Shown: positions 48,916 to 62,294 of the stretch, one piece after another
Position numbering within the stretch: position 1 is the stretch's first letter
Layout: each line of letters opens with the position of its first letter
Assembly (NCBI RefSeq): GCF_013602415.1
Contig: NZ_WPAG02000002.1
Span: 310,001-374,000, forward strand
Length of the DNA stretch: 64,000 nt
Source of the DNA: Rhodococcus sp. B50
Lineage (GTDB): Bacteria; Actinomycetota; Actinomycetes; Mycobacteriales; Mycobacteriaceae
Direction: 5' to 3'
Notes under the pieces: generated by a model
Seen by the model: the letters and a program-made list of their open reading frames with translations, nothing else
The model's database searches: none
What the model was told of the DNA's origin: nothing
Position numbers and translations under genes: made by a program

Positions 48916-49872
48916 ATGGCAGAAGTACTCGTGCTCGTCGAGCATGCCGAGGGCGCGCTCAAGAAGGTCAGCACCGAACTCATCACCGCCGCGCGTGCGC
49001 TCGGCGAGCCCTCCGCCGTCGTCGCGGGTGCCCCCGGCACCGCCGACGCGCTGCAGGACGCCCTCGCGGCCGCCGGTGCGGTCAAGGTCTACGCCGCCGA
49101 GTCCGACGACGTCGACAATTACCTGGTGACCCCGAAGGTCGACATCCTCGCGTCGCTCGTCGAGTCCACCAGCCCCGCCGCTGTCATCACCGCAGCGTCC
49201 GTCGAGGGCAAAGAGGTCTCGGGCCGTCTCGCCGCCCGCATCGGCTCCGGTCTGCTCGTCGACGTCGTCGACGTCAAGGCCGACGGCTCCGCCGTCCACT
49301 CGATCTTCGGTGGCGCCTACACCGTCGATGCCAAGGCCAACGGTGAGGTCCCCGTGATCTCCGTGCGCCCGGGTGCCATCGAGGCCAAGCCCGAGGCTGC
49401 CGCCGCCGAGCGCGTCGCCGTCGAGGTTCCCGCCCAGGAAGAGAACGCCGTGAAGATCGTCTCGCGCGATCCGATCGTCGGCGGCGATCGTCCGGAGCTC
49501 ACCGAGGCGTCGATCGTGGTCTCCGGTGGCCGCGGTGTCGGTTCGGCCGACAAGTTCTCCGTCGTCGAGGAGCTCGCCGACTCGCTCGGTGCCGCCGTCG
49601 GTGCTTCGCGCGCCGCTGTCGACTCCGGCTACTACCCGGGCCAGTTCCAGGTCGGTCAGACCGGCAAGACGGTCTCGCCGCAGCTGTACGTCGCGCTCGG
49701 CATCTCCGGTGCCATCCAGCACCGCGCCGGCATGCAGACGTCGAAGACCATCGTCGCCGTCAACAAGGACGAAGAGGCCCCGATCTTCGAGATCGCGGAC
49801 TACGGCGTCGTCGGCGACCTGTTCAACGTCGCCCCGCAGCTGACCGAAGAGGTCAAGAAGCACAAGGGCTGA
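48916..49872 (+). CDS. etfA: electron transfer flavoprotein alpha subunit
   Basis: 318-residue FAD-binding alpha subunit of ETF (FixB type). The C-terminal FAD domain shows [62 protein letters not shown] and [25 protein letters not shown]. The ATG follows AGGAGAGAAG. Ends the etfBA operon and is followed by a terminator. Feeds electrons to the membrane quinone pool through a partner not in the window. Confidence 0.97.
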   Translation: MAEVLVLVEHAEGALKKVSTELITAARALGEPSAVVAGAPGTADALQDALAAAGAVKVYAAESDDVDNYLVTPKVDILASLVESTSPAAVITAASVEGKEVSGRLAARIGSGLLVDVVDVKADGSAVHSIFGGAYTVDAKANGEVPVISVRPGAIEAKPEAAAAERVAVEVPAQEENAVKIVSRDPIVGGDRPELTEASIVVSGGRGVGSADKFSVVEELADSLGAAVGASRAAVDSGYYPGQFQVGQTGKTVSPQLYVALGISGAIQHRAGMQTSKTIVAVNKDEEAPIFEIADYGVVGDLFNVAPQLTEEVKKHKG

Positions 49873-49897
49873 TCTGCTCCGGCAGACCGATCCCTGC

Positions 49898-49929
49898 GCG
49901 GCCCCGCTCCTTTCGAGGAGCGGGGCCGC
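49898..49929 (+). terminator. terminator after etfA
   Basis: 14-base perfect arms (49898-49911 and 49916-49929) closed by a TTCG tetraloop. Confidence 0.85.
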
Positions 49930-50018
49930 CTGCGTTCGACGGGAGTGTTCATCGGCGATGCATCACCGCGACACCCCGGCGCCGCCGGTACGCCTCCCGC
50001 GCTCGTTACACCTTCAGC

Positions 50019-50849
50019 ATGACCACATCGTCGGTGCTGTACCGCCCGAGTGAGTTCACCGCCCCGATCCTGTCCGGCCCTCGCTATTCCCTCGTCGTCT
50101 CGACCGAACCGTCGATCCGCACGGCCGCGCAACGTCTGCGCCATCGGGTCTTCGCGAACGAACCGGGCTTCCGGCTCCCCGATTCCGGGACCGGCCTCGA
50201 CGCGGACCGTTTCGACGAGTTCTGCGACCACATACTCGTGCACGACCGGGTCACCGACGACGTCGTGGGCTGCTACCGGATGCTGCTACCCGAGGCCGCG
50301 CGCGAGGCGGGTGGGTACTACACCGCCACCGAATTCGATCTCACCGCCCTCGACCCACACGGACGCGGCCTCGTCGAAATGGGTCGGGCCTGCGTCGATC
50401 CGGACCACCGCTCCGGGTCCGTGCTGACCCTCATGTGGGCCGGGATCCTGGTCTACCTCGAGAGGACCGGACACCGTGAAGTCATCGGCTGCGTGTCGGT
50501 GCCCATGCGCACGACGCCCGACGAACCCGAGGCGTCGAACGTGCGGGCCGTGCGCGACCTCCTGCTCGAGCGGCACGCCGTCGAACCCGCGTCACGGGTA
50601 CGCCCGCTGAACCCGGTCGTGGTCGACGGCCGCACTCTCGACGAGATCGCACCGCCACCGCGCCCGGTCGTGCCGCCGCTGCTGCGCGGATATCTCCGAC
50701 TCGGTGCCCGGATCTGCGGTGAACCGGCCCACGACCCGGCCTTCGGTGTTGCCGACTTCGTCGCGATACTCGCCGTGGACGGGGCGGACGCGCGGTATCT
50801 CGACCGCTTGCGGGCCGTCGCGGAGCGCAACGAGGGTGGTGCGCGATGA
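50019..50849 (+). CDS. OlsB-like GNAT acyltransferase
   Basis: 276 residues of the hemolysin-like/OlsB acyltransferase class. Seen: TAAQRLRHRVFANEPGFRLP, DRFDEFCDHILVHDR, VVGCYRMLLPEAA and LVEMGRACVDPDHRSG, the OlsB signature order. OlsB makes lyso-ornithine lipid from 3-hydroxyacyl-ACP and ornithine. The start of the partner gene overlaps its stop (ATGA). The position matches Rv3027c. Ornithine lipid as product is inferred. Confidence 0.82.
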   Translation: MTTSSVLYRPSEFTAPILSGPRYSLVVSTEPSIRTAAQRLRHRVFANEPGFRLPDSGTGLDADRFDEFCDHILVHDRVTDDVVGCYRMLLPEAAREAGGYYTATEFDLTALDPHGRGLVEMGRACVDPDHRSGSVLTLMWAGILVYLERTGHREVIGCVSVPMRTTPDEPEASNVRAVRDLLLERHAVEPASRVRPLNPVVVDGRTLDEIAPPPRPVVPPLLRGYLRLGARICGEPAHDPAFGVADFVAILAVDGADARYLDRLRAVAERNEGGAR

Positions 50850-51721
50850 CGCGGTTGCACGAGTGGATGCCGTCGAGCCCGTGTGGCGCTCGGTGTCTGC
50901 CGGACGACGCGGACCGTGTGGGTCTGCCGGCGGTGTGGCTGCGTATCGCGATCGTGGCGCTCGTGTTGACGGTTGTACCGCTCCTGCTGGCCGGCCGCGT
51001 GATTCCTGCGGCACGGCGGGAAGGCGCGCTGCGCCGCAGTGCGCGCGTATTGCTGTGGTGTGTGGGCATGCGCTTGTCGGTCGACGACAGGCGTGACCGG
51101 CGGGCGCACGCAGGGGGCGTGCTCGTCGTGGCACCGCACGTCTCGTGGACCGACGTGCTCGTCCTCACCGCGGTCGCTCCCGCCGCCTTCGTGGCACGGG
51201 CGGACTTGCTCGACTGGGGTGCGTGGGGCGCACTCGCACGCCGGATGCGTGTCATCGCCATCGAGCGGGAACGGTTGCGTCTGCTGCCCGACGTGATCGA
51301 TCGGATACGTACCCGCCTGCTCGCAGGCGAACGTGTCGCGGTCTTCCCCGAGGGCACGACATGGTGCGGCCGGGCCTACGGCGGTTTTCGTCCCGCTCTG
51401 CTCCAGGCGGCGGTGGATGCGGAATGCCCTGTCCAGCCGGTCGGGCTGCGTTACAGCGACCAGGCGGGCGAGTCCACTGCGGTGCCCGCTTTCGTCGGGG
51501 ACGAGACGATCGGATCCTCGATCCGGCGGATGATCCGGAGCCGTCGTGTCGTGGCCGAAGTCGTGCTGGCGCCGCTCGAATGGCCCGGACAGGACCGACG
51601 TGATCTCGCGGCCCGGTGCGACCGCGCAGTCCGCGCCGAACGTGTGGCCGATGCCATATCGTCCTTGCCGGTCGACCTCTCACCGGCCACCGGAGCGGCG
51701 CCCACGGCGGACGTCGCCTGA
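50846..51721 (+). CDS. PlsC/OlsA-like 1-acylglycerol-type acyltransferase
   Basis: 291 residues. One membrane helix (about 31-52), then the acyltransferase blocks HVSWTD (His98-Asp103, the HX4D motif) and FPEGTT (167-172). In OlsA the second acyl chain is put on lyso-ornithine lipid; in PlsC on lysophosphatidate. Coupled by ATGA to the OlsB-like gene, which supports an OlsBA-type pair. The position matches Rv3026c. The start is fixed by the overlap. Confidence 0.84.
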   Translation: MTRLHEWMPSSPCGARCLPDDADRVGLPAVWLRIAIVALVLTVVPLLLAGRVIPAARREGALRRSARVLLWCVGMRLSVDDRRDRRAHAGGVLVVAPHVSWTDVLVLTAVAPAAFVARADLLDWGAWGALARRMRVIAIERERLRLLPDVIDRIRTRLLAGERVAVFPEGTTWCGRAYGGFRPALLQAAVDAECPVQPVGLRYSDQAGESTAVPAFVGDETIGSSIRRMIRSRRVVAEVVLAPLEWPGQDRRDLAARCDRAVRAERVADAISSLPVDLSPATGAAPTADVA

Positions 51722-51777
51722 CCGCCGACCCCTGAGCGCGGCGGGCACCTGTGCCCACCCGCTATCCTGGATCGGTC

Positions 51778-53013
51778 ATGACCTCGCCCGCCGCCGGTCC
51801 CTCCGGTACCTCCACGACCGTCTACCTCGATCACGCCGCGACCACGCCGATGCTTCCCGCGGCTGTCGAGGCGATGACGTCGGTCCTCACCACCGTCGGA
51901 AACGCGTCGTCCCTGCACGGCTCGGGGCGCGCAGCGCGCCGCCGCATCGAGGAGTCGCGGGAGTCGATCGCGGCCGCCCTCGGTGCCCGGCCCTCCGAGG
52001 TGATCTTCGTCTCCGGTGGTACCGAGGGTGACAATCTGGCGATCAAGGGGATCTACTGGGGACGCCGCGCCCAGGACTCCCGTCGCCGCAGGATCCTTGC
52101 GAGCGCGGTGGAACATCACGCTGTACTCGACGCCGTCGAATGGCTCGTCGAGCACGAGGACGCGCTGGTGACGTGGCTTCCGGTCGACCGATCCGGACGT
52201 GTCGATCCCGCCACGCTGCGTGACGAACTCTCGCGCTACGCCGACGAGGTCGCCCTCGTGTCCGTGATGTGGGCGAACAACGAGGTCGGCACCGTCATGC
52301 CGATCACCGAACTCGCCGCCGTCGCCGCCGAGTTCGACGTCCCGATGCACAGCGACGCCGTGCAGGCGGTCGCTCATCTTCCCGTCGACTTCACTGCGAG
52401 CGGCCTGTCGGCGCTGACCCTGGCCGCCCACAAGTTCGGTGGGCCGCAAGGGGTGGGCGCGTTGCTGCTCGGCAGGCAGGTGCCGTGCGTGCCCCTCGCC
52501 CACGGTGGCGGTCACGAACGCGACGTGCGTTCCGGTACGCAGGACACCGCATCCGTCGTGGCGATGGCTGCCGCACTGCGGGAGGTCACCTCGGATCTGC
52601 CTTCGCGCACCGCCGAACTCGCGAGTCTGCGCGATCTTCTCGTCGCCGGTGTCGAGACGGAGATTCCCGACGCGATCCTCAACGGTCCGCGCGAGGCGGG
52701 ACGACTGCCCAACAACGCGCACTTCACCTTCCCCGGGTGTGAAGGGGATTCGTTGCTGATGCTGCTCGACGCGGCCGGAATCGAATGCTCGACCGGTTCC
52801 GCGTGCACGGCCGGGGTTGCGCGCGCGAGCCACGTGCTCGTCGCGATGGGATCGGACCCCGTCATTGCGCGAGGGTCGCTCCGATTTTCGTTGGGGCACA
52901 CAACAACCCGAAGCGACATCGAGAAACTGATCGAAACTCTCCCTTCCGTGGTGGACAGGGCTCGCGCCGCCGGACTGGCGAGCGCCGGTGGACGAGGAGG
53001 TGACCGGAGATGA
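51778..53013 (+). CDS. iscS: cysteine desulfurase
   Basis: PLP enzyme that moves sulfur from cysteine to protein partners; 411 residues, class V aminotransferase fold. [10 protein letters not shown] near the N-terminus, PLP-binding Lys219 in [11 protein letters not shown], and catalytic Cys343 in [10 protein letters not shown]. The next gene is mnmA, overlapping by ATGA, so its first client is probably tRNA 2-thiolation; sulfur for MoaD is another possibility. The ATG at 51778 lies 9 bases after TATCCT, a possible -10 element. Confidence 0.95.
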   Translation: MTSPAAGPSGTSTTVYLDHAATTPMLPAAVEAMTSVLTTVGNASSLHGSGRAARRRIEESRESIAAALGARPSEVIFVSGGTEGDNLAIKGIYWGRRAQDSRRRRILASAVEHHAVLDAVEWLVEHEDALVTWLPVDRSGRVDPATLRDELSRYADEVALVSVMWANNEVGTVMPITELAAVAAEFDVPMHSDAVQAVAHLPVDFTASGLSALTLAAHKFGGPQGVGALLLGRQVPCVPLAHGGGHERDVRSGTQDTASVVAMAAALREVTSDLPSRTAELASLRDLLVAGVETEIPDAILNGPREAGRLPNNAHFTFPGCEGDSLLMLLDAAGIECSTGSACTAGVARASHVLVAMGSDPVIARGSLRFSLGHTTTRSDIEKLIETLPSVVDRARAAGLASAGGRGGDRR

Positions 53014-54085
53014 GGATTCTTGCGGCAATGAGCGGCGGTGTGGACTCGGCGGTCGCCGCCGCCCGCATGGTCGAGGCCGGACACGACGTCGTCGGGGTGC
53101 ACCTCGCGTTGTCGAGCGCGCCGGGTACGCTGCGCACCGGATCGCGAGGATGTTGCTCGAAGGAGGACGCCGGCGACGCCCGCCGCGCCGCCGATGTGCT
53201 CGGAATTCCTTTCTACGTCTGGGATTTCGCAGACCGCTTCAAAGAGGACGTGATCGACGACTTCGTCGCGTCCTATGCCGCCGGCGAGACCCCGAATCCG
53301 TGCCTGCGGTGCAACGAGAAGATCAAGTTCTCGGCACTGGCCGACCGTGCCGTGGCACTCGGCTTCGACGCCGTGGCCACCGGCCACTACGCGCAGTTGA
53401 ACGACGGAGTGCTGCGTCGCGCCGTCGACGCCGACAAGGACCAGTCGTACGTACTGGCCGTGCTCACCGCGGAGCAGTTGTCGCGCGCGATGTTCCCCGT
53501 CGGCGACACCCCCAAGGGCCGGATCCGCGAGGAGGCCGCCGAGCGCGGACTCGCGGTGGCGAACAAGCCGGACAGCCACGACATCTGTTTCATCCCGTCG
53601 GGCGACACCCGCGCCTTCCTCGGTGCCCGGATCGGCGTGCGCCCCGGCGCCGTCGTGGACGACCGTTCCGGTGAGGTGCTCGCGCAACACGAAGGCGTGC
53701 ACGGCTTCACCATCGGTCAGCGCAAGGGACTCGGCATCGCCGGACCCGGACCCGACGGCCGTCCCCGCTACGTCACGGCGATCGAGCCCGAGAGCGGCAC
53801 CGTCCGGGTCGGCAGCGCCGAACAGCTGAAGGTCGACTCGATCCGGGCCGAACGCGCCGTGTGGACTTCGGGCACGGTTCCCGTCGGACCGATCGAGTGC
53901 GTCGTGCAGGTCCGCGCACACGGCGGATTGGCGCCGGCCGTCGCCGAAGCGGTGGGCACGGGCATCGACATCACGCTGCGTGAACCGCTCACCGGTGTCG
54001 CCGCCGGTCAGGCTGCTGTCCTGTACCGCCCTGATGCAGCGGGCGACATCGTTCTCGGCAGCGGCACCATCACGGCAGGGGAGCA

Positions 54086-54089
<4 letters not shown>
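53010..54089 (+). CDS. mnmA: tRNA 2-thiouridylase MnmA
   Basis: Thiolates U34 of Lys, Glu and Gln tRNAs with sulfur from the desulfurase. 359 residues. PP-loop [12 protein letters not shown] (6-17), NPCLRCN with catalytic-type Cys98/Cys101 (the nucleophile lies in this motif) and Cys193 in HDICFIPSG for the persulfide. Overlaps iscS and the next gene by 4 bases each. Confidence 0.95.
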
Positions 54090-57257
<3,168 letters not shown>

Positions 57258-57290
57258 GACATCGCTCGCCTGTGTCGCGTGGGCGAACCC

Positions 57291-57932
57291 TCAGGAGGCC
57301 GTTGCAGATTCGGGTTCCTCGGCGCTGCGCCTGCCGAGGAACACCGCCGCCGCGAGGAGGAAGCAGATCGCGCCGACGAACGTGCCGGCGTTGGCGAGGC
57401 TCGGGTCGAGTGTGTTGCCGTCGTCGAGGACGAACGAACCGACGGCGGAGACACCGAACGCGATCGATCCGAGCATGTTCAACCACCCGCTGATCCAGTT
57501 CTTCGAGCGCGGCGCCCAGTGCGAGCCCGACCGCCACAGGATCGCGCACGCGATGGCGCTCGACGCCAGGAAGCACAGGGACCCTTCGAGATTGGGGTTC
57601 CACACCAGGTGCATCTCTCCCTTGACCGTGTGGGCGTGCAGTGCGGCTCCCGTGCTGACGTTGAACAGCAGCGTGCCGATGAACTGGATCAGCGACGCGA
57701 GCCAGTCGGCGCGGATCGCCGGGCTTCCCTTGTCGCAGACGGTCGCCGGTCCGCTCAGCATCAATTGAACGAATGCTGCACCTGTGAAGAACCAGGAACC
57801 CACGAAGAACGAACTATTTGCTCCGGCCGTGCCGAGAATCGTCGAAATTCCCGGTGTCGAACCCACTGCGAACAGGGCGGCCCCGATGACGAATCCCCAG
57901 GACTGCATACGCAATGTCGGGTGAATCAGCAT
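57291..57932 (-). CDS. multi-pass membrane protein of unknown function
   Basis: 213 residues with about six predicted membrane helices (roughly 10-30, 39-60, 78-98, 116-135, 143-165 and 183-205). Several Trp/Asn-rich loops (HLVWNPNLEGSL, KNWISGWLNMLGSIAFGVSAVGSF). I do not recognise a family with a known job. The ATG at 57932 lies 6 bases after TATACT on the minus strand, so it is probably leaderless; a TTG nine codons earlier and an ATG eight codons later are alternatives. Divergent from the amidohydrolase gene; convergent with ligA. Confidence 0.75.
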   Translation of the reverse strand: MLIHPTLRMQSWGFVIGAALFAVGSTPGISTILGTAGANSSFFVGSWFFTGAAFVQLMLSGPATVCDKGSPAIRADWLASLIQFIGTLLFNVSTGAALHAHTVKGEMHLVWNPNLEGSLCFLASSAIACAILWRSGSHWAPRSKNWISGWLNMLGSIAFGVSAVGSFVLDDGNTLDPSLANAGTFVGAICFLLAAAVFLGRRSAEEPESATAS

Positions 57933-57938
57933 TGGCGC

Positions 57939-57944
57939 AGTATA
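57939..57944 (-). promoter_or_regulatory. -10 element for leaderless membrane-protein transcript
   Basis: TATACT on the minus strand, 6 bases before the ATG at 57932. It is the best-matching -10 hexamer in the window. Confidence 0.5.
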
Positions 57945-58091
57945 AGTCGAGGATTGCAACGCTGTTCGTTTTCGCCGAAAAATAGCCGGCAGGATAGGCG
58001 CAGTTCAGAGTGCGTTTTCGAAAGGGGTGAACGGCAGGGGTGAATTGCACCCAATATCTTTGGTTGGCGAGAAGCCGCGTTCGATGCACGT

Positions 58092-58097
58092 TAGCGT
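58092..58097 (+). promoter_or_regulatory. -10 element for leaderless amidohydrolase transcript
   Basis: TAGCGT ends 7 bases before the ATG at 58105. It argues against the upstream ATG at 58084, which would place the hexamer inside the gene. The surrounding 170-base divergent region is AT-richer than its neighbours. Confidence 0.42.
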
Positions 58098-58104
58098 GCC
58101 AGCC

Positions 58105-59385
58105 ATGACGGAGACCGGTAAGTCCACCCATCGCCTTCTTTTCCGTAATGTGCGCGTTTTCGACGGAATTTCCGGAGAGCTCGTCACCGGCGACGTACTG
58201 ATCGACGGAAACCGTATCGTCGCCGTGTCCGCATCGCCGATCGGCGAAGAACCCGGTCGCGAAACCGACGTGATCGACGGCGGTGGACGGGTACTGATGC
58301 CCGGCATGTCGGACGCACACGTCCACCTCGTGGGAAATGCGAACTCCTACATCGACATGGTGATGGGCAGCGAAGCGCACATCGCGCTCAACGGCCTCGC
58401 CGAGGCCCGCAACATGCTCCTTCGCGGCTTCACCGCCGTCCGCGACATGGCCGGCGACACCGGAAGCATCAAATCGGTGATCGACAGGGGACTGTTCGAC
58501 GGGCCCCGCATCTACCCGTCCCAGGCCGCGATCTCGCAGACGTCCGGTCACGGCGACTTCGGCTTCGTCTACGAATGCCCCACGGCCCTCGGGGGAAACC
58601 AGGCACGTGCCGAACAGATCGGCTTCATGCGGGTCGCCGACGGCGAGGACCGGGTCCTCGCAGCCGTGCGCGAGCAGCTCAAGAAGGGCGCATCGCAGAT
58701 CAAGCTGATGGTCGGCGGTGGGGCGGCGTCGATGTACGACCCGCTGTACACGGTCCAGTTCATCGACAGGGAACTGCGGGCCGCGGTCCAGGCAGCCTCC
58801 GACTACGGCACCTACGTGGCCACCCACGTCTACAACGTCACCGGGATCCGCCGCGCGGTCGCGGCCGGGGTGAAGTCGATCGAACACGGACACCTCGCCG
58901 ACGAGGCGACCGTCGCACTGCTCGCGGAGAAGGACGTGTGGTTGTCGATGCAACCCTTCGCCCTCGGCGACCATCACTATCCGGATCCCGACCGTGCGGA
59001 GAAGGACCAGCAGATCTGCACCGGCACCGACCGTGTCTACGAATGGGCACAGAAGCACGGCGTGAAGACGGCCTGGGGCACCGACCTGCTGCTCGAACCG
59101 CAGATCGCGCCGCGACAGAGCGAGATGGCTGCGCGGCTGGCCGATCACTACAGCACTCTCGACGCGTTGCGGATGCTCACCTCCGGCAACGCCGAATTGT
59201 TCCGGCTCGCAGGCGAACGCGACCCCTACCGGCAGGCCCGGTGGGGCGTGATCGAGAAGGGTGCCTGGGCCGACGTCCTCCTCGTCGACGGCAACCCGCT
59301 CGAGGATCTGAGCCTGATCGCCGATCCGGCGAAGAACCTCTCGGTGATCGTGAAGAACGGCCACGTCGTCAAGAACGTCCTGTGA
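58105..59385 (+). CDS. metal-dependent amidohydrolase
   Basis: 426-residue amidohydrolase/imidazolonepropionase-like enzyme. Metal ligands: His72 and His74 (DAHVH), a probable carboxylated Lys200 (QIKLMVGGG), His241 (ATHVYN), His261 (SIEHGH) and Asp327 (GTDLLLE). The set is that of a binuclear enzyme of the prolidase/dipeptidase-like group (Xaa-Pro or organophosphate type). No signal peptide, so cytoplasmic. Substrate unknown. Followed after 58 bases by the pseudo-ABC ATPase gene and perhaps in one operon. Confidence 0.9.
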   Translation: MTETGKSTHRLLFRNVRVFDGISGELVTGDVLIDGNRIVAVSASPIGEEPGRETDVIDGGGRVLMPGMSDAHVHLVGNANSYIDMVMGSEAHIALNGLAEARNMLLRGFTAVRDMAGDTGSIKSVIDRGLFDGPRIYPSQAAISQTSGHGDFGFVYECPTALGGNQARAEQIGFMRVADGEDRVLAAVREQLKKGASQIKLMVGGGAASMYDPLYTVQFIDRELRAAVQAASDYGTYVATHVYNVTGIRRAVAAGVKSIEHGHLADEATVALLAEKDVWLSMQPFALGDHHYPDPDRAEKDQQICTGTDRVYEWAQKHGVKTAWGTDLLLEPQIAPRQSEMAARLADHYSTLDALRMLTSGNAELFRLAGERDPYRQARWGVIEKGAWADVLLVDGNPLEDLSLIADPAKNLSVIVKNGHVVKNVL

Positions 59386-59443
59386 CCGTGCCGGCACATC
59401 GGACACGGCACGACGCCCTATTCGCTCGGCGCGAGGACGATCG

Positions 59444-60235
59444 GTGACCCACTACGAAACCCATACGGAAGCAACGGAATCGGACGATCTCGACACGCCT
59501 CCGTACGGCATGCCGGTCGTCGGGCAGGCGGTCGCCCGGCAGACTCCGGGCACGCTCGTGTCGGCACGCGGAATCGAACTCCACGGCCCGTGGGGGCACG
59601 TGTTCGGGCCGCTCGACCTGGACCTCGACGCCGGGGGCGTGACGGTCCTGGCGGCGCAGGCCGGTGCCGCGCGGACCGCACTGCTCATGGCTCTGTGTGG
59701 GCGCATGCGGCTGACCCGGGGATCGTTGACGGTCCTCGGCGAGGACCGGCCCCAGAAGGTGATTGCCCGATCGGCGATCGCGTGCATGAACGAGCTCGAC
59801 GAGGTGCGTCCGTCTGTCACCGTACGCGACCTCGTCACCGAGCAGAAACGGTGGGATTCCCCGTGGTACAGGTTCGTTCCGCGGGTCGACGAGGGCGGTG
59901 TCGCCGAGATGTGCGGGGAGATCTTCGGCGACGTACCGCTGCCCCCGCTCGAGGCGTTCGTCGACGACCTTCCCGAACTCCAGCAACTGCTCCTGCGGAT
60001 CTCGGTGGCCGACACCCGACGCCCGCCGCTGCTGGTGGTGGGCCGGATCGACAGGATCGCCGACGACGTCGAGCGCGCCACCCTGCTCGACCGGCTCGTC
60101 GCGCTCGGTGAGAACCGGTCGGTGATCATCGGCGACGTGAACCCTGTCGACCCCACCGTCGGGGTGCGGGCCGTGGTGGACATGCACGATCTGCTCGGAC
60201 CCGGTGACATCGGCGTCCTGACGAGAAGGAAGTGA
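59444..60235 (+). CDS. degenerate ABC-type ATPase (pseudo-ATPase)
   Basis: 263 residues with the outline of an ABC ATPase: strand pair GIELHGPWGHVFGPLDLDLDAGGVTVL, a P-loop position, LPELQQLLLRISVADTRRPPLLVVGRID, and DDVERATLLDRLVALGENRSVIIGDV. The key motifs are broken. The P-loop reads AQAGAART (71-78) instead of GxxGxGKT, so Lys becomes Arg and two Gly are lost; the LSGGQ signature is LPELQ; Walker B lacks the Asp-Glu pair. ATP hydrolysis is unlikely. Three bases separate it from the YhgE gene, so it is probably its regulatory partner. The GTG has GAGGA upstream. Confidence 0.78.
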   Translation: MTHYETHTEATESDDLDTPPYGMPVVGQAVARQTPGTLVSARGIELHGPWGHVFGPLDLDLDAGGVTVLAAQAGAARTALLMALCGRMRLTRGSLTVLGEDRPQKVIARSAIACMNELDEVRPSVTVRDLVTEQKRWDSPWYRFVPRVDEGGVAEMCGEIFGDVPLPPLEAFVDDLPELQQLLLRISVADTRRPPLLVVGRIDRIADDVERATLLDRLVALGENRSVIIGDVNPVDPTVGVRAVVDMHDLLGPGDIGVLTRRK

Positions 60236-60238
60236 CAG

Positions 60239-62224
60239 GTGCTCGCAGGCATCTCTCTCGGTAGCGACTCGAAACGATACTTCCGCGGCACGATGCCGCG
60301 CATCGCGATCGCGACGATCATCCTCATGCCGTTGCTGTACGGCGCCATGTACCTGTGGGCCTTCTGGAACCCGTTCGGTGCGGTGAACAAGATTCCCGCG
60401 GCGATCGTCAACAACGACACCGGTCGTTCGTCGACGGGGGAGCAGATCGACGCCGGTGATCAGGTCGTCACGTCCCTCATCGCTTCAGGACAGCTGGATC
60501 TGGCCGAGGTGTCGGAGGAGGACGCCGTCTCTGGCTTGGCCGACGGAAAGTACTACTACACCATCACGATTCCGGAGAACTTCACCGAAGCGGTCGAATC
60601 CCCCAACGGCGACAACCCCGAGAAGGCGAATCTGGTCTTCACCTTCAACGACGCGAACAACTACCTCGCCACGATCATCGGGCAGGACGCGTCCGAACAG
60701 GTGATCGGACAGGTGAACTCCACGATCGGCGCCCAGGGTGTCGGGACCGTGCTCACCGGTCTGGAGAGCGCCGGTTCGGGTCTGAAACAGGCCGCCGGCG
60801 GTGCCGGACAGCTCGCCGACGGTATCGACACCGCCAAGGACGGAGCCGACCAGCTCGCATCCGGCTCGCAGGAACTGGCGACGAACATGGTCACGGCGCG
60901 GGACGGGTCGGCGCAGCTCGCCGCCGGTGCGAACGAACTCGCGACCGCGGTCGACGGGGTGACCGGGCCTCTGCTCGGTGCACTCGACAGCGGTGCCCTC
61001 GCCGGCGTCGCGGGGCAGGCGGCCGACCTGCGGGCCTCACTCGACGCGCTCGAAGCGCGGGTGCCACAGACCGCGCAGTCGACGGTGAACCAGGCCGTGC
61101 AGCAGGTCGTCGACGTCCTGAATCGCAGTTCCGATCCGATCGTGCAGCAGGCGATTGTCGCGTTGACGCCGCTCACGGCCCAGCAGACGGTCTCCGATGT
61201 CGATGTCCTGCGTGCGGAGATCGTGCGGCTGCAGTCGGACGCCGAACAACTCGAATACCAGCTCGGCAATCCGAACAGTCCGCTGCAGGGCGTCCTGACG
61301 ACGCTCTCCAGCGGTGGAATCGCGGCGGAAGTGAACCAACTCCGCAATGGGGTCGGCGAACTGAGCGCCGGCGCCGCCACCCTGAATTCCGGCCTCGTCC
61401 AACTCACCGACGGCAGCTTCCAGCTCGCCGACGGAGCGGGGGAACTGTCCTCGGGCATGGTCGAACTGCAGTCGGGTTCACAGGAACTCGCGCAGGCCTT
61501 GAGTCAGGGTGCCACCCAGGTGCCGAGCTGGTCGGACGAACAGCGCACCACAACCGCTGAAACATTGTCGACTCCGGTTGCGCTGCAACAGAACTACACC
61601 AACGAGGCGCCCACCTTCGGAACCGGTTTCGCGCCGTTCTTCCTGTCGCTCGCCCTGTTCGTCGGCGGCATCATCACCTGGATGCTGCTCACGCCGCTGC
61701 AGTCGCGACCCACGGTCGCCGGCCTCGGGGCCTACCGCACCGTCCTCGCGTCGTACTGGCCGGCTCTGCTGGTGGGCATCCTGCAGGTGATCGTGATGTA
61801 CACGGTCGTCCACTTCGGTGTCGGACTGAACGTCGAGCACGTGGTGGGAACGGTCCTGTTCCTGATGTTGATCTCCGCGACGTACCTGGCCATGATCCAG
61901 GCGTTCAACGCGATCTTCGGTGTCGCGGTCGGCCGTGTGGTCACGCTGGCCTTCCTGATGCTGCAGCTGGTGTCGGCCGGCGGTATCTACCCCGTTCCCA
62001 CCACTGCGAAGCCGTTCCAGTACATCCATCCGTTCGACCCGATGACCTACACCGTCAACGGTCTGCGGCAGCTCACCGTCGCCGAGCACATCGACTCGCG
62101 GTTGTGGATCGCAATCACTGTTCTGGCGGGAATCCTGCTCGTATCGTTGACCCTGAGTGCCCTGTCGGTCCGCCGCAACCGCCGCTACACGATGGAGCGG
62201 CTGTACCCGCCGATCGAGGTGTGA
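60239..62224 (+). CDS. YhgE/Pip-domain membrane protein
   Basis: 661 residues. One N-terminal membrane helix (about 22-42), a long extracytoplasmic part with the PAAIVNNDTG block and repeated heptad-like Gln-Leu-x-x-Gly/Glu-Leu-x-x-Gly units (about 185-420; QLADGIDTAKDGADQLASGSQELA and similar), then about five membrane helices (from 455) as in ABC-2-type permeases. Family members include the phage-infection protein Pip and permeases with ABC-2 topology. It may export a small hydrophobic molecule or act in envelope maintenance. Preceded by the pseudo-ATPase and followed by gadB. Confidence 0.88.
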   Translation: MLAGISLGSDSKRYFRGTMPRIAIATIILMPLLYGAMYLWAFWNPFGAVNKIPAAIVNNDTGRSSTGEQIDAGDQVVTSLIASGQLDLAEVSEEDAVSGLADGKYYYTITIPENFTEAVESPNGDNPEKANLVFTFNDANNYLATIIGQDASEQVIGQVNSTIGAQGVGTVLTGLESAGSGLKQAAGGAGQLADGIDTAKDGADQLASGSQELATNMVTARDGSAQLAAGANELATAVDGVTGPLLGALDSGALAGVAGQAADLRASLDALEARVPQTAQSTVNQAVQQVVDVLNRSSDPIVQQAIVALTPLTAQQTVSDVDVLRAEIVRLQSDAEQLEYQLGNPNSPLQGVLTTLSSGGIAAEVNQLRNGVGELSAGAATLNSGLVQLTDGSFQLADGAGELSSGMVELQSGSQELAQALSQGATQVPSWSDEQRTTTAETLSTPVALQQNYTNEAPTFGTGFAPFFLSLALFVGGIITWMLLTPLQSRPTVAGLGAYRTVLASYWPALLVGILQVIVMYTVVHFGVGLNVEHVVGTVLFLMLISATYLAMIQAFNAIFGVAVGRVVTLAFLMLQLVSAGGIYPVPTTAKPFQYIHPFDPMTYTVNGLRQLTVAEHIDSRLWIAITVLAGILLVSLTLSALSVRRNRRYTMERLYPPIEV

Positions 62225-62294
62225 GGACCGCCCCGAGTATCCCGACGTCCACCGGATCGGACGAGTGTTCGATGCGCGAATTATGGAGGAAGCC

